Assembly (NCBI GenBank): GCA_022842995.1
Contig: JALHOM010000010.1
Location: 1-46,769 of the forward strand
Source: Candidatus Saccharimonadota bacterium
GTDB lineage: Bacteria > Patescibacteriota > Saccharimonadia > Saccharimonadales > 2-12-FULL-41-12
Direction: 5' to 3'
DNA: 46,769 bases
In this document: positions 14,464-23,696 of the stretch, piece after piece
How the letters are laid out: every line of letters starts with the position of its first letter
Position numbering within the stretch: position 1 is the stretch's first letter
Program-made: the position numbers and the translations under genes
The notes under the pieces: generated by a model
Databases searched by the model: none
What the model was told of the DNA's origin: nothing
The model's input: the letters and a program-made list of their open reading frames with translations, nothing else

Positions 14464-15297
14464 ATGGCTAGCTCAAGTAAACAATTCTCTCAGCAGTCGC
14501 CCCTCGACAGATTGGATCTTTTGGACTCTTTCGTGTTAAGTGGTGTGCTGACGGTTTTGGTGGTGCGCGGCGGGCTGTATCTGACAGGATTTCCAGCTAT
14601 TGGCGGTGACAGTTTGCATATTGCTCATGTTCTGTGGGGCGGCTTGTTTTTGGTAGTTGCCTTTTTGATTTTACTCCTTGGCCGTAAGCCGAATAAACTC
14701 TTGACTGCCGTCTTGGGCGGTATTGGATTTGGTTTATTTATCGATGAAATTGGTAAATTCATCACCAAAGACAATGATTATTTTTACCGGCCGGCTTTCG
14801 TGCTGATGTATCTGAGCTTCTTGGCTATTTGGTTTTTGTCGCGACTCGTTTTGGTAAGGATGTCGGATCAAAAATTTCTCTCCCCTGCCGAATGGCCAAA
14901 AAGCGAGCTCATGGTTCGCGCAATCGTTTACTGGGCACGACTACAGATCATCAGTGGGGTTTTACTGCTTTTGGTTGGCATTGTTACTGACTTTAGCCGG
15001 ATAAGTGATTTTTTGGGTATCTCTGGTATAGGGGTTATCGCCGGGCTTGGCTATGTATTGATGCTTGCAAAAGGCGTCAGGCAATATCGTTTAGGTGACG
15101 TAATTCCCGCGGCCCATACCATCAGAGGTGCCTCTATTGTGAGTATTTTACTGCTGTTCCCTTTTATTTTTATCGAGTATCCGATCATCGGAATAGTTGG
15201 CGTTATCATCACCGTGCCGGTCATCGTCGGCTTATCTCAAGTGACGCTCAAAGAATTGTTATGGAATCTTGTGTACGCCCACCGTTCTCGGTCATAG
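14464..15297 (+). CDS. Polytopic membrane protein of unknown function
   Basis: With the start at ATG 14464 the protein has 277 aa and about seven or eight hydrophobic helices. A polar, conserved-looking stretch, GFGLFIDEIGKF followed by DNDYFYRP, sits between helices 3 and 4. Acidic and aromatic residues inside a membrane region suggest a functional site, but I cannot name a family with confidence. The gene stands alone, divergent from the polysaccharide operon across the structured leader. The track's extra 18 residues would require translation from upstream of the promoter. Confidence 0.7.
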   Translation: MASSSKQFSQQSPLDRLDLLDSFVLSGVLTVLVVRGGLYLTGFPAIGGDSLHIAHVLWGGLFLVVAFLILLLGRKPNKLLTAVLGGIGFGLFIDEIGKFITKDNDYFYRPAFVLMYLSFLAIWFLSRLVLVRMSDQKFLSPAEWPKSELMVRAIVYWARLQIISGVLLLLVGIVTDFSRISDFLGISGIGVIAGLGYVLMLAKGVRQYRLGDVIPAAHTIRGASIVSILLLFPFIFIEYPIIGIVGVIITVPVIVGLSQVTLKELLWNLVYAHRSRS

Positions 15298-15369
15298 TTC
15301 TCGTCGTTATTGCCTATGCTTTGATCTGTAGTTGTAATGTATTACACTGGATAGTAAAGAGGTAGAAAA

Positions 15370-15786
15370 ATGTTAACCAAAATAATAGCCAAGCTCAAAA
15401 AAATGCCCTACGATCGACTGATTGTCCTTCAGATTGTCATATTGCTTCTTGTTGCCATCTTTGGGATGATGCTTCGCTCTGAACCCTTCGATGGTCCTCG
15501 TGGACTACATAGGCTACTGGGGATGTGTGCGGCAGTTATAACCCTGATCAATGGCGTGCGGTTTAGTCGTCAAAAGCGCTTTACTATCAACCAAAAAGCC
15601 TTCTTGTGGGTTCCGTTTACTCTCGTTGTGATGGCCTCTGTCTCGGCTAATTTGATGGGCGATATAGATGCTTATGAAATGCTTTTTAACATGATGCTGA
15701 TGGGCGGAATTCTGGCACTGATTACATCTGTTATTTCGGCAAAAGTTGTGGCGTCAGCCGGGTCTAAAGCAAAACCAGCTAAATAG
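15370..15786 (+). CDS. Small four-helix membrane protein
   Basis: This 138-aa protein has four predicted membrane helices and a basic N- and C-terminus. The motif GLHRLLGM at the start of helix 2 contains a His that resembles heme-binding helices of cytochrome-type proteins, but one His is too little to claim this. An AGAGGTAG ribosome site precedes the ATG. It is 72 bp after the previous membrane gene. Function unknown. Confidence 0.68.
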   Translation: MLTKIIAKLKKMPYDRLIVLQIVILLLVAIFGMMLRSEPFDGPRGLHRLLGMCAAVITLINGVRFSRQKRFTINQKAFLWVPFTLVVMASVSANLMGDIDAYEMLFNMMLMGGILALITSVISAKVVASAGSKAKPAK

Positions 15787-15804
15787 CTCGCTTTTGTAAA
15801 ATCT

Positions 15805-15813
15805 TGGTATACT
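15805..15813 (+). promoter_or_regulatory. Extended -10 promoter
   Basis: TGGTATACT (TGnTATACT) lies 41 nt upstream of the YegP-like gene, with no obvious -35. The resulting leader contains an AAAGGGGA ribosome site. Confidence 0.6.
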
Positions 15814-15854
15814 AAACTAGTACATTATTTAGTTATAACGCCAAAGGGGAATGT

Positions 15855-16178
15855 ATGGGATATTTTAAGTTATCTGAATCAAATGGTAAGTGGCGCTTTA
15901 GTCTGCTGGCGGGTAATCACGAACCGATTTTGCAGAGTGAAGTTTATGAGTCTAAGTCGGCCGCCCAGAACGGTATCGAATCTGTTCGTAAAAACGCCGT
16001 CCGTGAAGGTGCTTTTGAAGTTAAAGAAGCCAAAAATGGTGATAGCTATTTTGTTTTGAAATCTACCAATGGTCAGATTGTCGGTCAAAGCGAAATGTAC
16101 TCGTCTGAATCTGGCTGCTCGGGTGGTATTGAGTCCGTTAAAAAGAATGCTCCTGACGCAGAAGTAAAAGAAGTATAA
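15855..16178 (+). CDS. DUF1508 (YegP-like) tandem-repeat protein
   Basis: Two ~48-residue DUF1508 repeats are visible: YFKLSESNGKWRFSLLAGN...AAQNGIESVRKNA, then YFVLKSTNGQIVGQSEMYSS...CSGGIESVKKNA. The total of 107 aa is the family's usual size. These small beta-alpha proteins (E. coli YegP) have no established biochemical role. The protein is soluble and cytoplasmic. It has its own promoter and a strong terminator, so it is probably a stand-alone, well expressed gene. Confidence 0.9.
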   Translation: MGYFKLSESNGKWRFSLLAGNHEPILQSEVYESKSAAQNGIESVRKNAVREGAFEVKEAKNGDSYFVLKSTNGQIVGQSEMYSSESGCSGGIESVKKNAPDAEVKEV

Positions 16179-16195
16179 GGCATAAACTCACGTCG

Positions 16196-16230
16196 TAAAA
16201 GTGGGCCACTTCGTTGGCCTACTTTTATTT
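16196..16230 (+). terminator. Intrinsic terminator after YegP-like gene
   Basis: The stem AAAGTgGGCCA / TGGCCtACTTT has a 6-nt loop and is followed by TTATTTG, 17 nt after the stop codon. The A-rich upstream flank may let it work on both strands. Confidence 0.8.
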
Positions 16231-16312
16231 GTCAGGGTTGGATATCGGTAGAAAATGCTGAATACGATATAGATATCCTCAATTATTACGCGTAGGAAAA
16301 GCCTCTGGCTCG

Positions 16313-16969
16313 TTATTTTTCGCAGGCTACCCCGTCGTTGTCGCGGTCAAGCCGGTCTTCGTATGATGGGTCAGAGCGCGCGATATTAAATACGCCGGCG
16401 TCAAAGGCGGCATCGCAATTTTCGAAGGTTCTACCATTGCTGGCAGCGCTTTCTGTCTTATCCTGGACTTTCTTTTTCGATTCACTCGGGGTAGCAACAG
16501 TATCGGAGTCGTCCTTGGCGTTAGCGGTTGGTTTTTCGCTGGATTTGCTAGTATCTTGGGCTTTCGTTTCGGTAGTCTTGGCGTTAGTGGACGAGGTAGC
16601 TTCTGGTTGAGTAACGAGTGGATCTTGGGTTGCAATAATACCGAAAGCCGATGCCCAGGCTACAATAACGGCGATCATGATCGGCATAGCTTTGCTTTTT
16701 TTGAAGCCCTCTGGATCTTTGAGGTACATAACGAGCGTGATGACGACCGGAATTATCGGTAGAACAATAAGCCACATGAGCAGCCCAATAATGATTCGCT
16801 TGGTTTTGGACCAGCTTTCATAGCGGTACTTAAACCATGGTAGCCGCGATAATAACCAGTTGGATATATTGAGCAAAAAGCCGCCTTCATGCGAAGATTT
16901 TTTTGTTGGAGCTGGGTTTTCTTGTTGTTTTGGTTCTGCGTTCGTCGGCTGTTTCTTGGTATTGGCCAT
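16313..16969 (-). CDS. Membrane protein with C-terminal Excalibur calcium-binding domain
   Basis: The N-terminal ~28 residues are polar and Lys/Gln-rich. Two membrane helices follow (about 58-82 and 93-113), then a Ser/Thr/Lys-rich linker. The protein ends with an Excalibur domain: FENCDAAFDAG...DPSYEDRLDRDNDGVACEK. The DxDxDGxxCE motif is the calcium loop of this extracellular domain, and the two Cys probably form its disulfide. The family is common on Gram-positive surfaces. A GGGGAGGGG ribosome site precedes the ATG. It is convergent with the YegP-like gene. Confidence 0.88.
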   Translation of the reverse strand: MANTKKQPTNAEPKQQENPAPTKKSSHEGGFLLNISNWLLSRLPWFKYRYESWSKTKRIIIGLLMWLIVLPIIPVVITLVMYLKDPEGFKKSKAMPIMIAVIVAWASAFGIIATQDPLVTQPEATSSTNAKTTETKAQDTSKSSEKPTANAKDDSDTVATPSESKKKVQDKTESAASNGRTFENCDAAFDAGVFNIARSDPSYEDRLDRDNDGVACEK

Positions 16970-17117
16970 ATAATTCCCCTCCCCGGGAGTATTAGGCTGC
17001 TAATGTAGCTTATTGTAGCATTACTTCAGTTTAGACTGGTGGTTTTTCTCTTGTGATGGTTTGGCACCGTTCGAAAAATAGAATCCAAGACTGATTTTTC
17101 GGATATATCGAGTTCTC

Positions 17118-19070
17118 CTAGCGCTCGTCTCGCATGTCTTTTATTGGGTTGCGGCGGATATTCCCAAGAAGAGCAATAGCTGCAGCCAGTAAGCTAGCCA
17201 GTAGTATCAGGCCGCAAATGAGACTTATGTCTGTAAGGTTGAGCCCGAAAAGGTCGAACGTTTTGCTTAGGTCTTTTTGGTTGTAGGCCAATAAGGCATC
17301 AAGGGTCGCCTCTTTGCTATAGCGTGAATGCAGGATAGCCGTAAAGGCGGCGCCTATTAAAAAGCTGATGCCAGCGATAAGGACTGCAATCATGGCGGTG
17401 TATGTTAAATAAATTTGTGAAATATCGATACGCTTTGCGCCAATAGCTCTAAAGACTGCAGTTTCTCGGCGACTGTCGGCAATAATGCGCCCAATATTGC
17501 CCATCATCACAAAACTGGCAATGACACTTATGACAAGTGCGGTAATGAGTAATATTCTCGAGAATATTCTTTCAAATTCATCAATTGCCGCACTATTGCT
17601 ACCGAACGACGCAATGTAGAAACTTGATTGACCTGCTTTTTTGCAATTTTCGGCTGGATCGAAGCTGTTAATATTAACAGAATTTGAAAAATCTGGTATG
17701 CAGTTCTGTTCATCAACGAATTTTTTTAATTGCGCAGACGAGGAGAACTCTGTGTAAAGTGTTTTTGCGGCTCTAAAATCGCCACCAAGAGAGTTTTCTG
17801 GAAATATTTTTGCGGTAGTTTCGTTTGCTTTGACTGCTTTATCGGGCGAAAACCAGCCTGGTCCTAGGCTGGATTGTAGGACACTTGAAATAATTGTTGA
17901 TGCACTGAATGAAAAATTAGTTTCTACGTCATTGTTGATCCCGACGATACGGAGCTTAACTTTATTAGCGGTCGGCTCGGCTTTTCCGAATTTTCGATCA
18001 AATGTCTCCCATGCGGCGTCGGTTTTTTTCTCGTCTGCGGTTCGAGTGTCTTTAGTAACTACAATATCTTCACAGGCATTCTTTGGGTAATCGAATTGTA
18101 GTGCGGGTGCTCGATAGTCCTTCTTATCCTTATTTTGAAGCGCTTCATTTTTTTGAGATTTAACAAGTTCAAGGCGTTGATTGGATGAGTTGTTACGGAT
18201 ACAGATTTCAAAATTATAGCCAGCGGCGCGCGATCGAACTTCTTTCAGTCGCTCTAATTTTTGTTTTGAAGAGGCGTTATCGGGTAGTTTTTTTAGTCCT
18301 AAAATTTCTTCGGCCGCCGTGTATGGTGCGACTACTGGTATGCTGTTATCGGCCCCTGCTTCAAAGTTCTGGCCGTCAAGGAGGAAAGGCTTCAGCAGCT
18401 CGTCGGAAATACTTACCCAGCTTGTGTTGATCGATTGAACTCCGTTAAAATCCGGTACTCCTCCGGAGTCGCTTTGTCCGTTGGAATATTCGTAGTTCTC
18501 TTTGTTGTCGACGAGTACATTGAGGCTGCCGTTATTTTCTAGCTGATGCGGTACTGATCGGTAGGTGGCGATAGCGCCGTAGTTAGAGCTGATTGCCCGG
18601 AATTCATCGTTTAGTTTTTCGGCTTTTCCGGAATTTTTTTGGTTGAGTAGATTTATTACTTCGGGTTGGCTGGAGTCGGCGATTTTATCTGGCCCACCAC
18701 CCCCCGGACCTTGATTGACGAGAACTGTCTCTCGTGACGGGTCGAGCTCTAGTCCGAGTTTGGCGGCTTCGGCTTTTTTCTCGGCGTTGATTTTTTTCTG
18801 GAGAGCCTCGGCATTGGCAATGAACTCTTTATCGCTTAACGTCGTGTAATCTCCACCGAAATTCGCACTGATTGCTGATGTTATGTACCTGTCGCCGAAT
18901 CCAGATTTTGAAAATTCTTCTATACTGCTGACGACACCTCTTACCGCCAGTGAGCCACTGAATAAAATACTGAATAATAGGCTGGAAACGATTAAAGTGA
19001 CGGCGAGTCGAACTTTTCGAGTTCGTAATTTTGTAGAGGCTAGCTTTAGGGAGTCAGATATTCGTATCAT
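17118..19070 (-). CDS. ABC transporter permease, FtsX/MacB-like
   Basis: One N-terminal helix (about 23-45) is followed by a very large extracytoplasmic domain (about 46-500) and three C-terminal helices. The last part (ALVISVIASFVMMGNIGRII, then RRETAVFRAIGAKR) is the FtsX-like permease core. The topology of one plus three helices is that of the MacB/FtsX class, which couples ATP hydrolysis to work on exported molecules or cell-wall enzymes rather than transporting across the membrane in the usual way. The outer domain has three Cys. The start lies 2 nt after the ATPase stop, so the two are coupled. Confidence 0.85.
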   Translation of the reverse strand: MIRISDSLKLASTKLRTRKVRLAVTLIVSSLLFSILFSGSLAVRGVVSSIEEFSKSGFGDRYITSAISANFGGDYTTLSDKEFIANAEALQKKINAEKKAEAAKLGLELDPSRETVLVNQGPGGGGPDKIADSSQPEVINLLNQKNSGKAEKLNDEFRAISSNYGAIATYRSVPHQLENNGSLNVLVDNKENYEYSNGQSDSGGVPDFNGVQSINTSWVSISDELLKPFLLDGQNFEAGADNSIPVVAPYTAAEEILGLKKLPDNASSKQKLERLKEVRSRAAGYNFEICIRNNSSNQRLELVKSQKNEALQNKDKKDYRAPALQFDYPKNACEDIVVTKDTRTADEKKTDAAWETFDRKFGKAEPTANKVKLRIVGINNDVETNFSFSASTIISSVLQSSLGPGWFSPDKAVKANETTAKIFPENSLGGDFRAAKTLYTEFSSSAQLKKFVDEQNCIPDFSNSVNINSFDPAENCKKAGQSSFYIASFGSNSAAIDEFERIFSRILLITALVISVIASFVMMGNIGRIIADSRRETAVFRAIGAKRIDISQIYLTYTAMIAVLIAGISFLIGAAFTAILHSRYSKEATLDALLAYNQKDLSKTFDLFGLNLTDISLICGLILLASLLAAAIALLGNIRRNPIKDMRDER

Positions 19071-19072
19071 TC

Positions 19073-19921
19073 TTAGGTACCTACAATTAACCCGTCTTGA
19101 ATTTTAATCTCTCGGTCAGCGCCACGAGCAATCTCGGGGTCGTGGGTAACGATAATAATGGTTGTGCCATAGCGCTGCCTGACAAGCTTGAAAAGCTCTA
19201 TAATTGCTTGACCATTCTCGCGGTCGAGGTTGCCGGTCGGTTCATCCGCCAGGAGTAACTTTGGCTTATTTAGGAGTGCTCGAGCAATCGCTGCTCGCTG
19301 CATTTGCCCGCCAGATAGTTCTTTCGGTAGATGCTTGAGTCGCTCGCCTAGTCCGACGGCGTCAGCTAGTTCTTGGGCATGCTTGGTGTTTTGGTCGGCG
19401 TTTGTTCTGGCGAACATCCCTGGAACGGTGATATTCACTTCAGTGTTCAGAAATGGCTGTAAATAAAAGAACTGAAAAACGAACCCGATGGTCTTATTCC
19501 TGAAAATAGATATCTTGCGATCGCTTAGTTTTGAGATATTTTGGCCATCTATCACGATGTTGCCGCTGGTTGGCTTGTCGAGGCCCCCGATCAGCTGCAA
19601 CAGCGTGCTTTTGCCACTACCGCTCGGCCCGGTGAGTGCGATAAACTCGCCCTGTCGTATTTGGAGGCTGACTGATCTCAGGGCTTCTATGTGTTGCTTG
19701 CCTAGTTCATATTTTTTTGTAACATTATCAACTTCAATGATAATGTCCCCGTAGTCTGGAATTGACTGGCGATCGGCGACATTTACCTTCGTTTGCGTTT
19801 TGTCCGAAACTTGTTGTGTTTGGTCTTTCAGCTCCCCTAGAAGGTGGCCGATTTGGTGATAATCGCCGTCAAATGATGCAATGAGGCGCTTTGCTAAGTC
19901 AATTTGTTCGTCTGTAGCCAT
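19073..19921 (-). CDS. ABC transporter ATP-binding protein, MacB/LolD-like
   Basis: Walker [10 protein letters not shown] (98-106), Q-loop FQFF, signature LSGGQ (202-206), Walker B LLLADEP (222-228) and switch His260 are all intact. The order and the EPTGNLD sequence are typical of the MacB/LolD/FtsE group. An unusual ~58-residue N-terminal extension precedes the ABC domain, with a predicted helix ([24 protein letters not shown]) and a polar linker. The gene partners the permease downstream. An extended -10 (TGCTAAAAT) lies 15 nt before the ATG, and no ribosome site is seen. Confidence 0.93.
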   Translation of the reverse strand: MATDEQIDLAKRLIASFDGDYHQIGHLLGELKDQTQQVSDKTQTKVNVADRQSIPDYGDIIIEVDNVTKKYELGKQHIEALRSVSLQIRQGEFIALTGPSGSGKSTLLQLIGGLDKPTSGNIVIDGQNISKLSDRKISIFRNKTIGFVFQFFYLQPFLNTEVNITVPGMFARTNADQNTKHAQELADAVGLGERLKHLPKELSGGQMQRAAIARALLNKPKLLLADEPTGNLDRENGQAIIELFKLVRQRYGTTIIIVTHDPEIARGADREIKIQDGLIVGT

Positions 19922-20012
19922 AATCTTATGCTTAATTTTAGCATCTTATAGATTATCTGAAATACGAATTACGAGTAGTGATATTTATTAGCTAGAGTGT
20001 GGCTGTTGTGAT

Positions 20013-22106
20013 TTAGTGCCCTTTTTCCATGTGTTCTGCAAAATGCGCGTCGATAATGTTGCGGTCCTCTAGATAGTTGAGCGCTTTCTTACCTGAGGAA
20101 TTTAGGGAGCGCTGGGCGAGCGATCGCATTTCTTCGCCTAATACCGAGCCGTGTTTTACGCAGAGTTTTTTTACTTTTTCTTCGGCTTTTTGGCGATATT
20201 GTTCGTATTTTGATATCACTCGGTCGAATGATGACGTGCGAAACAGCTCTTGTCCGGATGAATTTTGCATTGTGTTCAGTGTTTTGACGCATTTTCTAGC
20301 CATGATCATCTGCGCTCGATAATAGGCCAATTCTTCAGTCGCCGCCAAACGAGCATTAGCTTTATTGAATTTTGATGTTTTTTGTAGGTAGTTAACTAGT
20401 CGGTAAAAGATGTCTTTGTTGTCCATGTATTCCGAGGGATTGATTCGGTCATGCTGGGCCTTTTCTATTTTTTCTTGCTGGAGGTTGAGCTTATTCTTTA
20501 TTTTTTGATAGGTGCGTTCGTCAACCTCGTAATTTATGTAAAGCTGTTTTAGTACACCGTTTTCTGCGTTAATGGCGAGCAGCTCCAATGCTTGGTCGAA
20601 TAGCGATTTTCCATATTCTTTGGAAAGTTCGTTTTGGCGCATTGAGACATCGTTGATTTTTTGCCTGAGGTCTTTCTTTAGCTCGGTGAAGTGCTGCTTT
20701 TCTACGAACCCTCTCTTGTGGTGGTCGAGCAGCCTGCCCTCTTCCGTGAGGAGATAGTACAGCTCAAGATTGAGCGAGTATGCCTCTTCAAGAGGATCTG
20801 GTTTGTCGATTTTTAGGCGTTTGATCAGAGGCGAGATCAGAGGTGCTTTAATAAACAGGGTCGTTAATATACAGCCAATTGTAATAGCTAGAAGAAATTC
20901 TTTTAGTGTATAGCTTTCTGTCCAGCCTTCTAGTGATAAGTTTTCGGGGATCAGCAGTACGATAATTATCGCTAGAGCTCCTCGCAGTGAGCCCCAAGCG
21001 AGAAGCTTTTGCCAAGAACCGGGGATAGATTCTTCGAGTTTTAATTTATTAAGTGGCTTTATTACAGACCATATCATTAGCGCGCGCGCTACCGCTACTA
21101 TCACGACAGTCAATAAAATTGGCAGCCATAGTTTATCGAGAGCGATATTGGCCGATGCAAAAAGTAGCCCAGCAAGTAGAAAAACGAGGGAGTTTGCAAG
21201 AAAGGCCATATGTTCGATGAATTTATTTAGATACTCGTCACTTTTTGGCGAAAGACTATTCCGGGCGTAGTTACCCATAAAGAGAGCTGCAATGGTGGTT
21301 GCGATGATAGAAGATACATGGAAATGAACCCCGAAAAGGCCATGTTTATTGATGAGTTCGCCGGCGATAAAGACAATATGGGCAGAAGTTATGAGAAGGG
21401 TTATCGCGACAAACTCATTGCTTCGTGTATAGCGGAGTAGTTTGGTAAATGCTCCGGCTAGAACAAGACCTAAAATTACCCCGAGCACAACCATGCCAAC
21501 GAAACTCAGTATGCCTCCCAGGACAGTCTCGGTGCCATAGAAGCCGTCTTGTGCAATTGCCAGAATTACTAAAAATAGTGCTACTGCCGTGCCGTCATTA
21601 AATAGACTTTCTCCCTCAAATATCATCGTTAGGCGCTTAGGTGTACCTACTTCTTTAAAGAGCGCAAGAACTGCCACGGGGTCAGTCGCAGAGATAATAG
21701 CTCCAAAAAGTAGCGCTGCTATGAGAGGGATCTCAACTCCGACAAACGGCAGTATGAAATAAAGTAGGCCGGCAATCAAAAACGTCGAGATGGCGGCTCC
21801 AAATACGGAAAGTGCCGTGATAGACCAGGCGCTATCTATAAATTTGCGGAGTTTAATATTAAAACCCGATTCAAAGATCAGTATTGGCAAGAAAATATAA
21901 AATAACAATTCTGGCGTAAGCCTTAGCTCATTAATAAAGTCGAGACTCTCGCCTAGCGCTGGAATACTGGACAAGGGGACGAGAAGCATGCCGACCACAA
22001 CTAGAAGTACGGTGTAAGGGAGCTTAAGTCTTTTGGCCGCAAAAAAAACAGCCGAAGAAAGCATGATCAATGCGAAAAACGCCAATACAGAAGTTATTGT
22101 GAACAT
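20013..22106 (-). CDS. CPA1 family Na+/H+ antiporter
   Basis: The first ~430 residues have about 12 membrane helices with the CPA1/NHE motifs TDPVAV (141-146) and ESLFNDGTAV (166-175). Asn170-Asp171 is the ND pair expected of electroneutral exchangers. The remaining ~260 residues are cytoplasmic, strongly helical and charged, probably a regulatory coiled-coil region, which is longer than in minimal bacterial NhaP proteins. It likely exports Na+ (or K+) for H+ and so sets pH and ion balance. It is a single gene between the ABC pair and the divergent GST-like gene. Confidence 0.93.
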   Translation of the reverse strand: MFTITSVLAFFALIMLSSAVFFAAKRLKLPYTVLLVVVGMLLVPLSSIPALGESLDFINELRLTPELLFYIFLPILIFESGFNIKLRKFIDSAWSITALSVFGAAISTFLIAGLLYFILPFVGVEIPLIAALLFGAIISATDPVAVLALFKEVGTPKRLTMIFEGESLFNDGTAVALFLVILAIAQDGFYGTETVLGGILSFVGMVVLGVILGLVLAGAFTKLLRYTRSNEFVAITLLITSAHIVFIAGELINKHGLFGVHFHVSSIIATTIAALFMGNYARNSLSPKSDEYLNKFIEHMAFLANSLVFLLAGLLFASANIALDKLWLPILLTVVIVAVARALMIWSVIKPLNKLKLEESIPGSWQKLLAWGSLRGALAIIIVLLIPENLSLEGWTESYTLKEFLLAITIGCILTTLFIKAPLISPLIKRLKIDKPDPLEEAYSLNLELYYLLTEEGRLLDHHKRGFVEKQHFTELKKDLRQKINDVSMRQNELSKEYGKSLFDQALELLAINAENGVLKQLYINYEVDERTYQKIKNKLNLQQEKIEKAQHDRINPSEYMDNKDIFYRLVNYLQKTSKFNKANARLAATEELAYYRAQMIMARKCVKTLNTMQNSSGQELFRTSSFDRVISKYEQYRQKAEEKVKKLCVKHGSVLGEEMRSLAQRSLNSSGKKALNYLEDRNIIDAHFAEHMEKGH

Positions 22107-22303
22107 AATCCCTAAATCGCCAATCTTGCGAGTTTAAAATCTGATGCCAATTTTACTCCAGAATTATTGTATAATCCAGTGGAAATTATTTTTCGCCTCC
22201 CTGCTCCTGTAAAAATAACTGAATATTTCACTGCAATGAAATGGGCTTGGTGTTACATTTATAAGATGAATAATCACCCGAATATCAATAGAAGGAGGAG
22301 CTT

Positions 22304-22969
22304 TTGAATCTTAAACTATATTCTATTCCCGGAACATCGGCGACGGTCATAACCTGTGCGCTCGAGGAGTGTGGAGCCGAATACGAGGTGGTGCAAGTTG
22401 AGCGTAAAAATCGCGACAACCCTCCGGCATTTAAGGTAGCGAATCCTTTAGGCCGCGTCCCTGCCCTCGAGCATGGCGAAGTAAAGATTTACGAAACCGG
22501 CGCCATTTTGTTATATTTGGCCGATTTATTTGCTGATAAAAAACTAGCTCCAGAAGTTGGTAGTGGCGAACGAGCTGATTTTTATCGTTGGGTCGTTTAT
22601 TTATCTAATACATTCCATATGGCCTACACTGGCTTTTACGTGCCTCAATACCTTACGACGAGCGACGAGGGCCATGAGAATATCCGTGAAGCAGCGACCA
22701 ATAAACTAGTTTCCATATTTGATTTTGTAGAATCTCAACTAGAAGGACGCGAATATTTGGCTGGCAACTCGTTTAGTCTGGCTGATTTATACCTACACAT
22801 GCTCATAAGTCCGAACTGGACTATAAATTTGAAAGAAGAAGTCGATAAGCGGCCAAATCTTGCTGCTTTTCATACTCGAATAGACGCGCGTCCGGCAGTC
22901 AAAAAAGCTCTTCAGGACCACATGAGCGACAAAGCCGCCGAACAAGCCGGTACGCTACGCATCGGGTAG
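22304..22969 (+). CDS. Glutathione S-transferase-like protein
   Basis: The N-terminal thioredoxin-like domain (1-80) contains NPLGRVPAL, with the conserved cis-Pro, and ETGAILLYLADL. The C-terminal all-helical domain contains NSFSLADLYLHM, the GST capping motif. The length of 221 aa is normal. By eye the beta-class catalytic Cys10 aligns with Ser12 in PGTSA, so it is closer to Ser-type GSTs. The TTG start has a strong AAGGAGGAG site 7 nt upstream. A possible + strand -10 (TATAAT at 22170) lies about 130 nt upstream. GSTs are odd in an organism with so small a metabolism, which may import or do without glutathione. Confidence 0.88.
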   Translation: MNLKLYSIPGTSATVITCALEECGAEYEVVQVERKNRDNPPAFKVANPLGRVPALEHGEVKIYETGAILLYLADLFADKKLAPEVGSGERADFYRWVVYLSNTFHMAYTGFYVPQYLTTSDEGHENIREAATNKLVSIFDFVESQLEGREYLAGNSFSLADLYLHMLISPNWTINLKEEVDKRPNLAAFHTRIDARPAVKKALQDHMSDKAAEQAGTLRIG

Positions 22970-23040
22970 AGATCATAAACGATGGATATTAGTTCGTGTT
23001 ATTCGCAAAAGTATTATATGATAATGCATATCATGTAATG

Positions 23041-23046
23041 TAGAAT
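23041..23046 (+). promoter_or_regulatory. -10 hexamer, leaderless start
   Basis: TAGAAT ends 7 nt before the ATG at 23054, leaving no room for a ribosome site. The mRNA is predicted to begin at or beside the start codon. Confidence 0.5.
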
Positions 23047-23053
23047 CTTCCGC

Positions 23054-23587
23054 ATGAGAGAGAAGTTTGTAGATGTTCGAATTGGTTTGAACCGCGAGAT
23101 TTTAGCCCGCTTAGTAGAGGAGTGTGCTGGTCAGCTCGATACAGTATCTAACGCAACCGGCTGGCTTATTTCTCCACAACAAGATTTGATTTTTTGTGTT
23201 CGTCGGTTGTATCGCAACTCGCCGGAAGTACCAGAGTATAGCGCTGAGCTATTTCAGTACGGGCGGATGACCTGGGCCTCGCATCCTACAAGTCTCATCC
23301 ATGATCGTATAGTATGCGGCCCGGACGGTTCGGGGATACTAAGGGAGTATTATTTCGATATCACATCGAGAGTTCTCGGACGACTCGGGGTAAGTTTTAA
23401 TCCGAATGTTCTGCAACCACAAACTAGTCAGACGTTCTCTGAAGCCATCAAGGTAGGCAGACGCGTCGAACACTTGCAGAAAATATTCCCTGCCTCAGAG
23501 CTCCTAACGAGAGAACAATTTAGCAGGTACGGCAATGGCTATTATCGTCGACGTCTTCGCTGGCTCGGCGTGTCGGCTCGAAGTTGA
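23054..23587 (+). CDS. Unknown soluble protein
   Basis: This 177-aa protein has no signal peptide or membrane helix and a basic C-terminus (YYRRRLRWLG). I recognise no domain. The composition is that of a folded globular protein, with evenly spread hydrophobic and aromatic residues. It appears to be expressed from its own leaderless promoter and ends with TGA, which supports the standard code here. Confidence 0.65.
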   Translation: MREKFVDVRIGLNREILARLVEECAGQLDTVSNATGWLISPQQDLIFCVRRLYRNSPEVPEYSAELFQYGRMTWASHPTSLIHDRIVCGPDGSGILREYYFDITSRVLGRLGVSFNPNVLQPQTSQTFSEAIKVGRRVEHLQKIFPASELLTREQFSRYGNGYYRRRLRWLGVSARS

Positions 23588-23655
23588 GGGTGACACTACC
23601 ACTTTCTGAACGATCTTTTGCTCAGATTGCATTACTGGCGAAGGTAAAGGTGGGG

Positions 23656-23664
23656 TGCTATATT
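23656..23664 (+). promoter_or_regulatory. Extended -10 promoter
   Basis: TGCTATATT (TGnTATATT) lies 32 nt upstream of the SPFH gene. A leader containing AAGGAG is predicted. Confidence 0.55.
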
Positions 23665-23696
23665 TATATACATAAGCCTAAGGAGTTTCTGAGCAA

